64,000 bases of DNA from Panagrolaimus kolymaensis (taxonomy: Eukaryota; Nematoda; Chromadorea; Rhabditida; Panagrolaimidae), in assembly GCA_028622995.1 (NCBI GenBank), contig JAJQJQ010000006.1, forward strand, positions 3,720,001 through 3,784,000. Reading direction: 5' to 3'. The notes beneath the pieces are model-generated. The model searched no databases and was not told the origin of the DNA. It saw only the letters and a program-made list of their open reading frames with translations. The position numbers and the translations under genes were made by a program. This document shows, piece after piece, positions 1-15,213 of this stretch (its first letter is position 1; every line of letters starts with the position of its first letter).

Positions 1-1581
1 GGACTAATTATCGAGTGGTGGTTGAATCACCATGTGATATGGATTTCACAACTGTAAGATTTTAGAAGTTTATATCACTAAATTTAAAGGCTATATGGCG
101 CAGCAAATTGCAAATTAAAAACTATGAGGATTTTTTCATCATTGTTCGAAGCTTCAAGAAACTTTTTTTCTTCCATTCTTTTAGAATTTTCTCTTTATTG
201 ATTGCTTTTTTTTAAGTTTCCTATGGATCGAGTAGTTTGTCGAACCACATTTGAAAGTTATTCCTTTAACGTGGGAAAAGTGAGATTACATTGGAAAAGG
301 CAAGGAGTACCGGTAGAAATAATAGGTGCTATAAATTTACCTGATTTTGTTATGACTCATTATGTGCATGAAAAAAATACATTTGAATATCCTGCAGGAA
401 CATGGGATCAGGTTTGCTACTTCTGCCTTCATTTTTTTCCATAATATCTTTTACTTTGCAGTTAAATATAAGATTATATTTTCGTCGATCATATGGATTT
501 TATGTTTTACAAATATATCTTCCAACTTATTGCATGGTTTTAATTTCATTTATTTCATTTTGGTTAGATAGAAGATCACTGCCTGCTAGAGTTACATTGG
601 GTGTTAGTTCACTTATGGCTTTAACATTACAATATAGCAATGTTTCAAAATCACTGCCAAAGGTAAGTAGTAAAATATAAAAAGTTTCTTATGAGAAAGG
701 ATATCGGATAGCTAAAAGCCACATACATAAATAATGGTAAAAAAAGCTGCTATTTAGGATGAAAAATTTCACCCAAAATCCCCAATTTTGGTTTGTAAAC
801 ATAAAAATCAACAATTTGGAAAGTAAAAAATAAGCAACTAATTATTTTTTAGGTTTCATACGTCAAAGGCATAGATATATTTATGTTTGGTTGCGTGGGA
901 TTCATTTTTTTATCCATCGTTGAACTTGCAATGGTTGGAGCGTTAGAAAAGAAAGAAATGCAAGGTTTTGATATTGATGGGGATGAAGATGCCGCCTCTT
1001 ATACTCGGCGATCATTTCAAAAGAAACCAGAAAAAACGGTAAAAGCCTCGAAACTAATAAATAAAAAAATTATCCCTAAATTAATTTTTAGAAGCATCGC
1101 CTTCGTCGAATGGAATCTCCAAGCACTGGAAGTACCGATTGGAAAAATTCCATGTGGTCAAGGCTAAATGAAGGTACGACTTTTATTGAATGTCCCCAAC
1201 CTGGACCACCAACAAATAATTCCAATCCAGAAGTTGAAGAATCCATGGCTCCTGCTTCACCCGATTCACAATCAAGCAAACCATCCGCTTTTAAATTTCG
1301 CACGAGTGCTAAAGCGGTAATGTGGATGAAAAAATCAATTAGAAAAAAACCAGCCAAACCACAAGCACCAAAATTATTTGATAAATGGAGCGGCGAAGAT
1401 TTGGATGTGTAAGTTTCTTCTTTTGAAATTTTCAACGGAGAAAATTTAGACAATCGTGAATTTTTTCTTTCCAAAGCTAAAAGTTACGATTTTTAGATGG
1501 TGTCGTAAAGCCTTTCCAATATCATTTGTTTTATGCAATTTTATTTATTGGATGTATTACACTGCAAAATCACAAGAATAA
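1..1581 (+). CDS. Cys-loop ligand-gated anion channel subunit (5' truncated by window edge)
   Basis: Pentameric neurotransmitter-gated channel subunit of the plasma membrane. Visible exons: 1-53, 217-411, 462-662, 853-1038, 1092-1408, 1497-1581, all phase-consistent, giving about 344 residues. The first exon junction rebuilds the Cys-loop: Cys, 13 residues, Cys (CDMDFTT joined to FPMDRVVC). M1 follows, then M2 beginning [15 protein letters not shown]; the PAR motif before M2 is the mark of anion-selective channels. M3 is present, then a long Pro/Ser/Lys-rich cytoplasmic loop, and M4 sits in the last exon before TAA. The signal peptide and most of the ligand-binding domain lie off the left edge. 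The M2-M3 text [11 protein letters not shown] is closest, from memory, to nematode acetylcholine- or amine-gated chloride channels (ACC/LGC groups) rather than to GABA or glutamate types. The ligand is inference. Confidence 0.92.
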
Positions 1582-2792
1582 TTAAAAAGAGCTTCTTCAT
1601 ATTTTTTTTATTAAAATTACTTTCCACTTTGTTTTTTTTTTATTAAACAAAGATTTGTAACTTTACGGGTTTTTTCTTTTATTTTTTTTTGTTTGAGGTC
1701 CAATAATAATAAAACGTTTTCAAAAAAAAATTATTGTTGGAACATAGGTTTAAAAATTATTTTATGTCGTGCTGTTTGAAAGAGTGTGGAAACGATTAAA
1801 GAAAACACATTTTCATTCATTCATTCATGTGTGTGTTTTTTTTTCTTCCCCTACAAAGTTCCTTCTTTTGTTTGGATTTGAATTATGAATTTTTTTTAAT
1901 AAACCCACGTATGAAAAAAAAGTCAAAGAAAATAGGTTTTGAGGTTTTTGGTGATGACGACAAAAAAAAATAATGGCCAAAGTTTGAAGCACATAAATAA
2001 AATACATGAAGCTCGTGTCCTTGTGTATTTTTTTTTGTCCAATTTTTTTGTTTGTATGCATGAGATGCAAATAAATTAATCATACAAACAAACATACCCA
2101 TTAACTACTATTTTTAATTTAACTTTTAATTTTAAATTTTCTCCCATATGATCTTTTGTACTTTTTTAAGCTTCATTTCCTCCAATAATTTTTAAAGAAT
2201 AACAATAATTTTTATTTTGGGGAAGTTGTTTGTTATGTTGTTTCCTAAAAAAGGCATATCCATGCCTTCACGATAAGGTGGTACGGACATTCCAGGTGAA
2301 ATTTTTTTAATATTTGTTTTTACGATAAATATAAAAATAGAACTTTTTTTTTATTGAAAAGGAAAAGTGCGTTAAAATTTAATTTCCCTGTTTTGGTTGT
2401 TTTATATTTTTAGTTTTCCATCCTTCTTTTATATTTAGCTTAAATTTTTTTATTAAATCATACGGTTAACAAAAATAAAATGAAAAAAAAGCGGAAGAAA
2501 AACAACCACCTTTGTTTTTCTTTAAAACAGTAATTATTTTTCTTTTCTTTAAAGTGTAAACACTTATTATTGGATTTAGGAAGTTTTACTAAGAAGAGAT
2601 AAATATTATAAAATCACATATGAAAGATCCAAAACATGAAATTTAAAAATAGGAGGAGTTTTTTTTGCAAACTAAAATATATAGTTCCACTTTTAAAAAG
2701 TTTGCTGCTGTCGAAGCTAAAAATTATTCTTTCTCTCGGTGTTGCTGTTGTCGTTGGTCAAGCAGCAAATAATAATTGTAATTTAAATAAGC
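1582..2792. other. AT-rich intergenic spacer
   Basis: Contains long A and T runs and no exon-like reading frame with usable splice signals. The two short minus-strand open frames here run through homopolymers and have no recognisable protein content. Confidence 0.6.
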
Positions 2793-2991
2793 TTAAAGGG
2801 ACATAGCTATTTCATGCCTTTTTTGAAATTTCGATAGTGGGGACTGAAAGTTACACTTGGTAAGGCGCGTGTTTGAATTACCGTGTAAGACAGAAAGTGC
2901 ACGGTAATTCAAACACGCGCCGCCCCAACTGTTCCTATCAGCCCCAGTATCGAAATTTTTGAAAAGGCATGAAATAGCTATGTCCCTTTAA
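2793..2991. mobile_element. TTAA-flanked inverted-repeat element (MITE-like hairpin)
   Basis: A 191-bp sequence (2797-2987) bounded by TTAA on both sides. The outer arms start AGGGACATAGCTATTTCATG at 2797 and are mirrored at the other end, matching over about 40 bp with one or two gaps. An inner perfect 22-bp inverted repeat (2864-2885 against 2900-2921) leaves a 14-nt loop, so nearly the whole element can fold as one long hairpin. There is no open frame. TTAA flanks fit piggyBac-type target duplication, but TA (mariner-type) duplication is equally compatible because TA lies inside TTAA. Its GC-richer core stands out from the surroundings. Confidence 0.8.
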
Positions 2992-3760
2992 TTTGGTTAG
3001 TTTTTGGTCGCCTTTTTTGAAAGATTAAAAAAACATAAAGTTACAATGGGCACTACCAGGTTATAAATATACTTAATGAAATAAGGCATGTATTCAAAAA
3101 TACAGTAAAAAAAGTAAAAAAAATTTGTGAGTTTAAAAGTTTTCTTACTTAATAATAATAACCCGGGATTTCCTTTTTTAAAGTGACTCAAATTATTTTA
3201 TAATACCCATTATTTAATAAATTTTTTAAACGGTTAAAAAAGGAAGTCTGTTTTACCATTTATCTTGTTTTTTTACCATGAGAGTCTAAAGGTCGGGTTA
3301 TTTTACTAAAATTTTAATACACTTTTCAAGATGATTTTTAAAAAAACAATATTCACAAAGTCATGAAAAGTAAAAAGTGAGAAATAATGTCCATTCTTTG
3401 AACTTTAGTTTCCGTTGTTCCATAACAGTATTTATATTTTTAGAAAATGCTTTAATTTTTCACAAAAATATCGTATCCTTTTCCATTTTTGGATATGACT
3501 AACTTTGTCAGCTTCCAGCCCAGTGAAAAAATAAAAAAAATAAAGAAACTTTTTTTATATTAGTTTTTTTTATTTTCTTGTCTTTTTCTCACCAAATTTT
3601 ATGTGAACCTTTTTTGTTGTAACTCCCAAACACTTTTTTTCTTCCATAAAGGTTTTTATAATTATTTTATTTTCGCGTTTAAATTTATTCATTTTTTTGT
3701 TTTCCATTTTTGCAATTATAAAAAAGTTTTAGTTTTTTTGCAGCAGTTGCGACTTGCAAG
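2992..3760. other. Intergenic spacer upstream of the chemoreceptor
   Basis: AT-rich sequence without a supported gene. A pyrimidine-rich acceptor ending CAG at 3741-3743 lies 17 nt before the receptor start codon and could be a spliced-leader acceptor. Confidence 0.5.
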
Positions 3761-5018
3761 ATGCCTCGAAAAATAAATTTCCATGATGAAGACATTGTTC
3801 TTATAGTTTATCAAATTTATGCTTGTTTGCTGTTTAGTATTATGATATTGCTTTATCCATATGTGATATATTTAATCGCTTTTCGATCACCTACTCCAAT
3901 GCATGTTTATCGAAAATTTTTATTAGCCATCACGGTAAGGCGAAAAAAATAATAATACATAAAGCTTGATAACGAATATTCTTTTTGGTTTTTAGACTTT
4001 TGATTTCTTATATAGTTTTGCATTAAATTTTTTATATCAACCTGTTCCATTATTTCCAGCCATTGGTGGACTTTCTCTTGGCTTTGCAAGTTATGGAGGT
4101 AGTGATACTTTAGTTTGGGCTTCGGTAAGCTTTTTTTATTGACGAACTTTTTTAACCAAGTTGCGATTTCCAGTTTTTTCTAACAATTATTGCAACCGTT
4201 GGAACCATTTTTGCTCAGTGTTATTCACTCGTGTATCGTTTTGTTATATTTAAAAGCACTTTAAGATGGATGAATCTTTTTAATAAAAAATTAACCCACT
4301 TTACTCTTTGCGGATATTGCATTTTAGCTACATTCATAATCATTGTTGGTGTATTGTTTGTTCGAGCTGATCCCGACGTAATTTTTACACGATTTCCATG
4401 ACTCTGAAACGAATGCTTATAAATTTTTAGGTATTTTATGAAAGAGCGAGAAACATTTCCATGATACCTGTGAGACCAACGGATACAGTTTTCGGGTTTT
4501 ATCTTTCATCCGGATGGTTTAGCATTTGGATGGCTTACGTGGTTTTCAATCTTTGTTTTGCTGTAATTGGATCCTTTGTCTTTCTTTACCTTATCTTTAA
4601 TATTCTAACAACTCGAGTTTCACATATGTCAAAAAATACTATAAAAATTCAATGGAATTTTGCTAAAGCTTCTTTCATTCAACTTCTCCTTCCAATAATA
4701 TTCCTTTATTTCCCTGCATTATTTTGTGGATTTCAACTTACTATTGGATTTTTAAACTCCAAAATTTTAATATATATTTCCATTTATTTGTTAAACGCAT
4801 ATCCCGTAGCTAATTCGCTTGTAACAATATTTTATATTTCTTCATATCGAAAGCAAACCATTTTTTTATGTCAAAAACTTTTCTCATGTGTTCTCCCTAA
4901 ATGGCGTAAAAATTCTATAACAACAACCAATAATCTCACAATTGCTTCATTCAAAACCGAACAACCCATGAGAAAGCTATCTTGCAATCCAACAATTATA
5001 GTGACGCGATCATTTTAA
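3761..5018 (+). CDS. Serpentine chemoreceptor, Str superfamily (Srh/Sri/Srd-like)
   Basis: Predicted seven-transmembrane G-protein-coupled receptor of the kind expressed in nematode chemosensory neurons. Exons 3761-3934, 3996-4124, 4174-4377 and 4431-5018 are all phase 0 and give 364 residues. TM1 is followed by FRSPTPMHVYRKFLL, which resembles the conserved loop after TM1 in Srh/Str proteins. The C-terminal segment YPVANSLVTIFYISSYR matches the pattern ending TM7 in the Str superfamily, followed by a basic tail. A near-identical 66-bp copy of the TM7-coding segment (4791-4856) occurs at 8333-8398. Family assignment is by motif memory; the subfamily is uncertain and the ligand unknown. Confidence 0.85.
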
Positions 5019-5268
5019 AACTAACGTGTATTTTTTAATAATAAAATTATTTTATGAAGAAAACTTGTGACAACATTGAAAACAAAAAAAACTTTGTCTC
5101 TCAAAGTTTTGAATTTTGACTACAAATTTAAAGATCAAAAAAAGAAAAAAGAGTTGTTGGAAATAAATGGCATAATTTTCTGCTTGCATTTTTTACAGTA
5201 TACCAAATATTTTCCATATTAATTTTTGCTTCATTTTGACATAATTAGACAGAAAGAAAATTCTAATT

Positions 5269-5445
5269 ATGCTTCGAATGAGCAATGAAGTCGATAAATT
5301 GAACTTTCAATTTGAGGCAATGGAAATCAAGGACGATAACCACTGCGCCATTAAACCTTTGTTTGACGATTTCGGAAAAAATGGTTCTTTCATGCTTTTA
5401 GATTCAAAAATTTGGGTTCTTAGAAATTCTATTTTAGTCTTCTAA
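5269..5445 (+). CDS. Small open frame or isolated exon, unknown
   Basis: ATG to TAA, 58 codons, with a second in-frame ATG at 5278. Composition is unlike the surrounding spacer: mixed charged residues (EVDKLNFQFEAMEIKDDNHC) and non-repetitive codons, where flanking frames are poly-Lys or poly-Phe. No signal peptide or membrane segment. It could be a gene fragment, an exon of an undetected gene, or chance. Confidence 0.3.
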   Translation: MLRMSNEVDKLNFQFEAMEIKDDNHCAIKPLFDDFGKNGSFMLLDSKIWVLRNSILVF

Positions 5446-5737
5446 TCAAATATTTTTGGAACAATAATTTCTTATTACCAGTTTAAAAATGTTATAAAAT
5501 TAAATTAAATTTCAGTCAATCTAGTAATAAATACTTCCAAAAAGTGCAAAAAAAAACTAAAAATGTTCATGCTTTAATCAATTTTAACACTTTGTAACAT
5601 TTACCACGAATGTTAAAGTCTTGCTTCCATTAATAATTTCAGTTTTACGAATAATTAGCTTTTTCTCAACATCAATAAACTCAAAATCATCAAAAACTTG
5701 TTTGCATCTTTCAATAAACTAAAAAAAGCTTCTTTAA

Positions 5738-6926
5738 TTATGCTTTACATCCACGTTGAGAAGCTAGCTTGCTTACCGTATTGCAATCACTTTCATTGAA
5801 AAAACCTTCAAACTCAATATTCCATTTTACATCAATGGTGAAATTATAAATGGAATCAAAAATTTGATCAAATAAAATATGATAACACAGTTTTGTTCCA
5901 TCAATAACGAAAAGCATATCGTTGATTTGTTTCAATGCATTGTATGAATCAGTTTCATAAACTTCGACAGCTTCAAGAGATGGAAAAGTTTCAGAAACAT
6001 TTAGTAAAACTTCTTCAAGACGAATATCCTCATCAATTCCATCAACCATGAGATAAAGTTTTAACTTTTTTACCATATCCAAAGTTGGACTAAAATGTGT
6101 TTTTATTTTATTTGAAATCCATTATTTTAAAAGAAGCTTTGAGCTTACTTTTTAATTCCTTCAAATACATTTATTAAAGTCGACCATTCAAGATATTCAG
6201 GCTCAAACGAATCTTCATCCATATGTTGAAGAAATGCAAAGCTTAAAATTGAAGTTTTGCAACATTTATGTTTTACAATGGATCGAAACTCCGCATGTTC
6301 GAGTGAATAAAGATGAAGCAAATCAAGGTTTAAAGCTTGATTATCGAGACACCAAAAACTTGTAACATCTGATTTAAACGTTTTTAATGACGCTGAACAT
6401 GTTTCAACAATTTTCTTTAAATCAGAAATGGAAGAACAATCGTTGGCAAAAATTTTTGAAAGCTCTGTAAAAAATGTACTTAATTTTTATTCGCAAAAAC
6501 TAACACATTTTTTTCTTTAAGAAAAAACTCACTTTGAGCATCACAAATTGCAGCAATCAAGGGTGTTGTAAATTTAATGGTTTCATTTTTAGCATAATCG
6601 AGATCTAAACTATCAATAAAGCTTCCAACAAATTTCATAAAATGATTAATTCTTATACCTGCCGCGGTATACTGTATCTTGAGATCACCACTCTGAAACC
6701 TATTATTGAGAGAAAAAAAAAATCAAATATGGACACTTACAAATTTAACAACCAATCCGTTATCATCGACGCAAATTTCTTTAGCGGATGAAAGAATATT
6801 TTCCAAAATCGTTAATGGTTCTTTCCCTGATAAAGTAAACGCGTAAATCTTTGCTACAGAAGCTTCTTTGTCTTTAAATAACTCATAATAAATATCTTTC
6901 ATTATTTCTGGTAATAACTTTGGCAT
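5738..6926 (-). CDS. Unrecognised 337-aa protein, possibly F-box-like at the N terminus
   Basis: Four exons read from the right: 6741-6926, 6533-6692, 6149-6464, 5738-6089. Phases are consistent and splice sites good (GTAAG/GTGAG donors, CAG/TAG acceptors), so this is a real gene. The start MPKLLPEIMKDIYYEL loosely resembles the first helix of nematode F-box proteins, and the body alternates strand and helix segments with regularly spaced hydrophobics. That is compatible with the large lineage-specific F-box/FTH-type families but not diagnostic. No signal peptide, no membrane segment, no catalytic motif seen. Exon 2 uses the CAG acceptor 7 nt downstream of an alternative TAG, because the earlier one would introduce a stop. 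Function unknown. Confidence 0.75.
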
Positions 6927-7193
6927 TATTTAAATCAAAAAATTTCAAACAAAATAAAAGTTGCATTCAAGTTGATAAAAAGAAAACAGCTGTTATTTGT
7001 TTTCAATCAAGTAAGCAAGCATGCAAGCATAAGGAACAGCAACTACTAAGTAATGCGACATTTTCAAATACCCATTGAACACGAAATATTCTGGCAACTA
7101 TAGTTGTATTGATTAGTCGTCGAAATATTAAGGTTAAAATTGAAAACAAATAATCAAGAAATTTTTTTGAGGAAAATAATCACCAAATCTTCT
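6927..7193. other. Promoter-side spacer of the 337-aa gene
   Basis: Short AT-rich interval between the minus-strand gene and repeat R1 copy A. Nothing further recognised. Confidence 0.4.
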
Positions 7194-8213
7194 TCTTATC
7201 CTGGAATTTAATCTGAAATTTGCAAACTCTTTAAAGTAAACCATCTTCGTCGCGTTTGAAGAGCGCTTGCATTTTTTTTATTTCTTCTAAAAACATTGTT
7301 GTCACAAATGATTTGAAACTAAATTTTGATTTGCCATATGTTTTTTATTTATTTGAGTGCTTAAATATTTGGAAACTTTTAAATGATGAATGAAATCTGT
7401 GATTAAATTCATTAAAAAATCTTCATAAAAGCTTGTTTTGCCTAAATCCAAAACAAAAGCAATCCATTTTTCATACTTTTCACAAAAAAAATTAAAACTT
7501 CATATTTTTATCTGTATTTGTTGAGTGAAGATACCGATAAAAATAAATTTAAAATTTTGAATCATTCATTAGCAATAATAATTACAAGCTTTTCGCTTGT
7601 GAAACTATGTAAAAAAAAAAAAAAATATAATGGAGAAAAAAATGTGTATATTTTTATCGGAATGTTTTTCTTTGTTTTTTTTTATCTCCGCTTGAACGTG
7701 GATGAAAAAGGTCAATCATTGCGTACAAAAATTTAATTACAATGTTTTGAAGAATAACAGCCACCTTTCATTGCTTGATCAACAACGAGAGACGATCCCA
7801 TATTTATTTTTCTAGACGGTTTTTCTCTCGTTTTTTTTTGCTGTAAAAAAAATGAAACACATCTTTTTTTTTGTAAAGCATTAAAGCAAAATGAAAAAAA
7901 ACGATGATAAATAATTTGTTTTCAGCGCAAAAACATTATTGATTCATTTTTAAAGCTTTTCAGTGCTTTTGCCTTTTCCATCTTTCATTTATTTTATTTA
8001 TTTTTTTGAATATTTTATAAATCTTTTTTTTTTTCAATATTAAGTTATCAATGTGTCTAACGATACACGACGAGATAGTTCAAAGTGAAACATAACTTAT
8101 TTTTGTCATTTATCTTTGACCAATTTTATAAAAGTGGTGTTTTAAAATATTTTTTAGTTGGATGAAGACCGAAAAAGTTTAGGTGGATTTGGCTTCGAAA
8201 AAAAGAAATACAT
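7194..8213 (+). repeat. Dispersed repeat R1, copy A
   Basis: Shares blocks in the same order with 33905-34862, 36636-37935 and 41403-42212. Diagnostic blocks are a CGTCGCGTTTGAAGAGCG stretch near 7248, TGATCAACAACGAGAGACGA near 7776, a TCAGCGCAAAAACATTATTG block near 7923, and an exon-like 3' end after TTTTTTAG reading LDEDRKSLGGFGF (8158-8199). The 3' end looks like a decayed terminal exon preceded by an intron-like TTTATCTTTGAC stretch. The unit is about 1.0 kb with no long open frame and no obvious terminal inverted repeats, so its class is unknown. Confidence 0.75.
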
Positions 8214-8332
8214 ATGTAAGATTATTTTTGGATTCAATAATTTTTGTTTGCGACTTTCTTTTTTTTCGTATGGAGTTGCATTAAAATTACCATTTTTTAT
8301 CTTTTGTTATTTCATATGCAGTAATACTTCCA

Positions 8333-8398
8333 TTAAACGCATATCCCGTAGCTAATTCGCTTGTAACATTATTTTATATTTCATCATATCGAAAGCAA
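8333..8398 (+). pseudogene. Captured fragment of the Str-type receptor (TM7 segment)
   Basis: About 64 of 66 bases match 4791-4856 in the last exon of the upstream receptor, in the same orientation and encoding AYPVANSLVT then a Leu-for-Ile change. Similarity stops abruptly on both sides. It sits about 120 bp downstream of the R1 copy A terminal exon, so it looks like a recently duplicated receptor fragment placed next to R1. Confidence 0.85.
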
Positions 8399-8822
8399 AA
8401 AATGGAAAACTTTGAAAACTTTTGAATCAATCATTTCGTTTATTGACAAATTAATTTCGAGTGTTAAAATTTTTCACAATTGTAAAGTCAACGAAAGTGA
8501 TGTTGGGCAATTTTCAGAAACCACTGTTTAAAAAAATGAATCCGCTAACGTCATCATTATCAAATCAGAAATTTAGTTACATTGTGTTTGTTTCGTAGTT
8601 TAATCGTGGAAATATGGTTAAAAAGTGTAAAAGCTCTCAGACATCGAAACAAAGAAAATAATTTCGAAACAAAGAAAATAATTTTGAAACGATAAAAAAT
8701 CATTAATATTTATTTATTAATACGAATAAAACTCTGTAATAACAACAACAAAAAGAACAAATCAATGACAAAAAAAATAATTTTTTCAAACAAAAATCAA
8801 CAATGACATTTAAATAAGCACA
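8399..8822. other. Spacer with a 20-bp tandem duplication
   Basis: AT-rich. A unit of about 20 bp (CGAAACAAAGAAAATAATTT) is repeated twice in tandem around 8645-8685 with a third degenerate start. No gene seen. Confidence 0.5.
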
Positions 8823-10865
8823 TCAATGAGCACGAGCTTTGAAAGTTGAAAATGGAGAGCTTGAAAGTACTGAAGCAAGAGTAGTTACAGGAGCACCATC
8901 ATTGACCATTTCTTCGTCCATATAATCATAATTGCCTTCATCCATATCATGTCCATGCTTTCTTGGATCAATATCCATCATATCAACATCGATTTCTGTA
9001 GCATCTTCTTCAGAAGGTTCAAATTTACGAAGGAGAGGTGATAGCAATACAGCAGCAGTTGGAAGTTGAAGGAAACTGAATGGAAGATAATGTTCAATAG
9101 GAGAATCCATGATGATTGAAGTATCAAGAACATTGCAAACATAGATGAGCTGAAGTCGTCGGCTAATAGTAACAAAACCAACAGCAACGACGCGTGAAAT
9201 GTATTTCAATGGATTCAAATAAGAATGAACGATCTTTCCAAGGCCCCAGCTTTCAAAGTTTCTCACATCTAAAAAATGGTTCGCTAATTACTTACATCAA
9301 AAACAAAACTGGTAAACTTACGATTTCGTTCAACAAATTCTTTGTATCTGAAGCAAAAAACAAATAGAAGCGATTGCACAACAGTGTAAAAAGTTCCATG
9401 TTGAATACAGCCAGCGGAACTTTTTGAAATGCTTGTTTCTTTAATATATTCATTGCACCATGTTGACATTCGTATTAACCAATGAGAACATGTTTTAAAG
9501 TTAATGTAAGAAGCACGGGCCAAAAATCCACCAAGAAATGCGGCAGCTGTTTGAGCCCTTTTCCATTCATTTGGAGCATAAACAGGAGTACAGACCATTT
9601 TCCAAAGACTGTTTAACATATATGATTGATATTTTTCATCCAAACTGCAAGCAAAGAACCAAATGAATGAGACCGACTGGACATCATGAGCATGCATCAT
9701 TTGATTGACAAAAGCAGGCCACAGTTGTTCGAAGGCGCATGATTGAGATTCAGGTCCAAGGTTATCTAGCCATGAAAGATCTTCATTTGGTAGTAATGTT
9801 GAAAGATCAACTTTTCCTTTGCCGATGCGAGATAAAATAATAATCATAGCTTTATCAAGCTTTTGAGTTAAATCCATTCGTTTTTGTTGACAGGGAGATT
9901 GAACGACATCTTCTTCCAGAGAAAAAAGAGAGGATCCACCGGTAAATTTAGCGTCATTCTCAATCGACTTTGAAATATATGCCTAAAAATCATTCATATT
10001 AAAGTAAAAGGAGAAAAATAAACAAACATCAATTTTTAGAATGTTTTCAACAATGTGAACCCAAAGTTGTTGTGCAATATCAGGACAAGCTTCGGCAATA
10101 AGAACAAGTTGTTTAATATATTCTGTAAACTTGAAACCAGGACCCAAAAAATGGGGAAACTTTCTTCCAGCAACATCAATAACAGCATCTTCACATGAGG
10201 GTAATCGCTGTACAATTGCTACGATAGCGTTTCGAGCAAATTTGGTAAATATGCTTTGCTTTTCAACAGTTATGGTTGGTTCTATCACAACATCTTCGCT
10301 TTCAGCAGGAGTTTCGTTTTCTTTAACTGAAAAAAAAAGGTTAAAATTTCGAATAAATAGCGGGTTTTGAAATTACATACCTTCAATGACAGTTGGATCA
10401 ATAGTCGGTAACAAGACCCAAAACAGCTGTTCAACGATCTGCTTGGTGTGATAAACATGAATTGAAGCGATATCTTGTAGCAGTTTGACGAACGGTGGTA
10501 ATATTTTCTCAGGTAAAGTAGACCAAGGAACCATCTGAAAAGTATTTGTATGTTTATCGAAATGCCTTAATTATTAAAAAGTTAAAACTTACACAAAGTC
10601 TCTCGACTAAGAGTCTGGTGAGATGAGTAAATTTTTCAGGACATTCAAAGAATTGAAGGAAGAATTCATCTTTGGATTTTTCACTCCATGTATCAACACT
10701 CAATAAAACATTACAAATTTGCTTGTATTTAAATACAGCATCTGGATGACCCTGAAAAAAAAGGTTTTAGAGAATAAAAGAAAGAAAAGCCATTACCTTA
10801 TTATAAAAATGTAAAATATTTGACCCGGTTTCGAGGTTTACCATTCCAACTTGTTTACCAGTCAT
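8823..10865 (-). CDS. RRN3: RNA polymerase I initiation factor RRN3 / TIF-IA
   Basis: Nucleolar factor that binds RNA polymerase I and recruits it to rDNA promoters. Exons from the right: 10797-10865, 10593-10751, 10381-10534, 10028-10326, 9322-9982, 8823-9268; all phases close, giving 595 residues against roughly 650 in vertebrates. The protein is a helical-repeat type without catalytic motifs. Recognition rests on the C-terminal half: CIQHGTFYTVVQSLLFVFCF, then SYLNPLKYISRVVAVGF, then an acidic stretch with MMDIDPR, all in the order expected for RRN3. The chosen ATG lies 12 nt after a TTTTTTTTCAG acceptor, fitting spliced-leader addition. The gene is divergent from the PRP16 helicase gene with about 565 bp between start codons. 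Confidence 0.9.
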
Positions 10866-11430
10866 AATTACATTAGTCTGAAAAAAATAAATAAATTAAA
10901 GTTAAAGCAAGTAATAAGAAACCACGTGGAAAAACATATATTCGCGTAAGCTTATAAAGAGTTATTGCACAACCTTATTTATGGAAAATATCAAAGTAAG
11001 TAAGAAATTTTTTTACAAAATATATTATAACGGAAAAAATAGGAAGATTTTGGTTATTTTGTTCTTGAGAATCCTTATTCAACTGTTTTTAGAGTTTTAA
11101 AATATTAACAAAAAATGAGTGATATTATGTACGTCTGGCATAAAAAAAATTGCAATGCATAAAGAAGGCTAGACAAAGCAGGCTGATGGCTGTCTTTCAA
11201 TTTTTTTGAGAGAGAAAAAAATGGAACTCTTTCAATCAACAGCGCCGCAAGCAACCGTAACGCATTCCCCAGCCAAGAAATATTCGTTTTGAGATTTTTC
11301 TAAAGTTGAGAAAGAAAAAAAGCATTGAAAAATTGTTTTGAAACATTCCAGCTTCTTCAAATCTTTGTATTTCTGTCTTTCATCGATTTGTAAATACTTT
11401 AATCAATTTATTGTTCGTTATTTATTGAAG
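10866..11430. promoter_or_regulatory. Divergent promoter region between RRN3 and PRP16
   Basis: Only non-coding interval between two housekeeping genes transcribed away from each other. It includes a T-rich spliced-leader-type acceptor (10878-10880) on the RRN3 side. No specific promoter motif can be assigned by eye. Confidence 0.5.
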
Positions 11431-15170
<3,740 letters not shown>

Positions 15171-15213
15171 ACAAATGTATTTGTATTATTGATTTTTTTG
15201 TTTTGTAAATTTT

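Noticed and set aside
883..1167. A plus-strand open frame running past the M3 exon of the ion channel
   Set aside because: It reads through the GTAAAAG donor at 1039 into the intron; the channel frame resumes at 1092 and is phase-consistent with M4.
1088..1474. A 128-codon minus-strand frame overlapping the channel
   Set aside because: Antisense shadow of the cytoplasmic-loop exon; no independent splice or start evidence.
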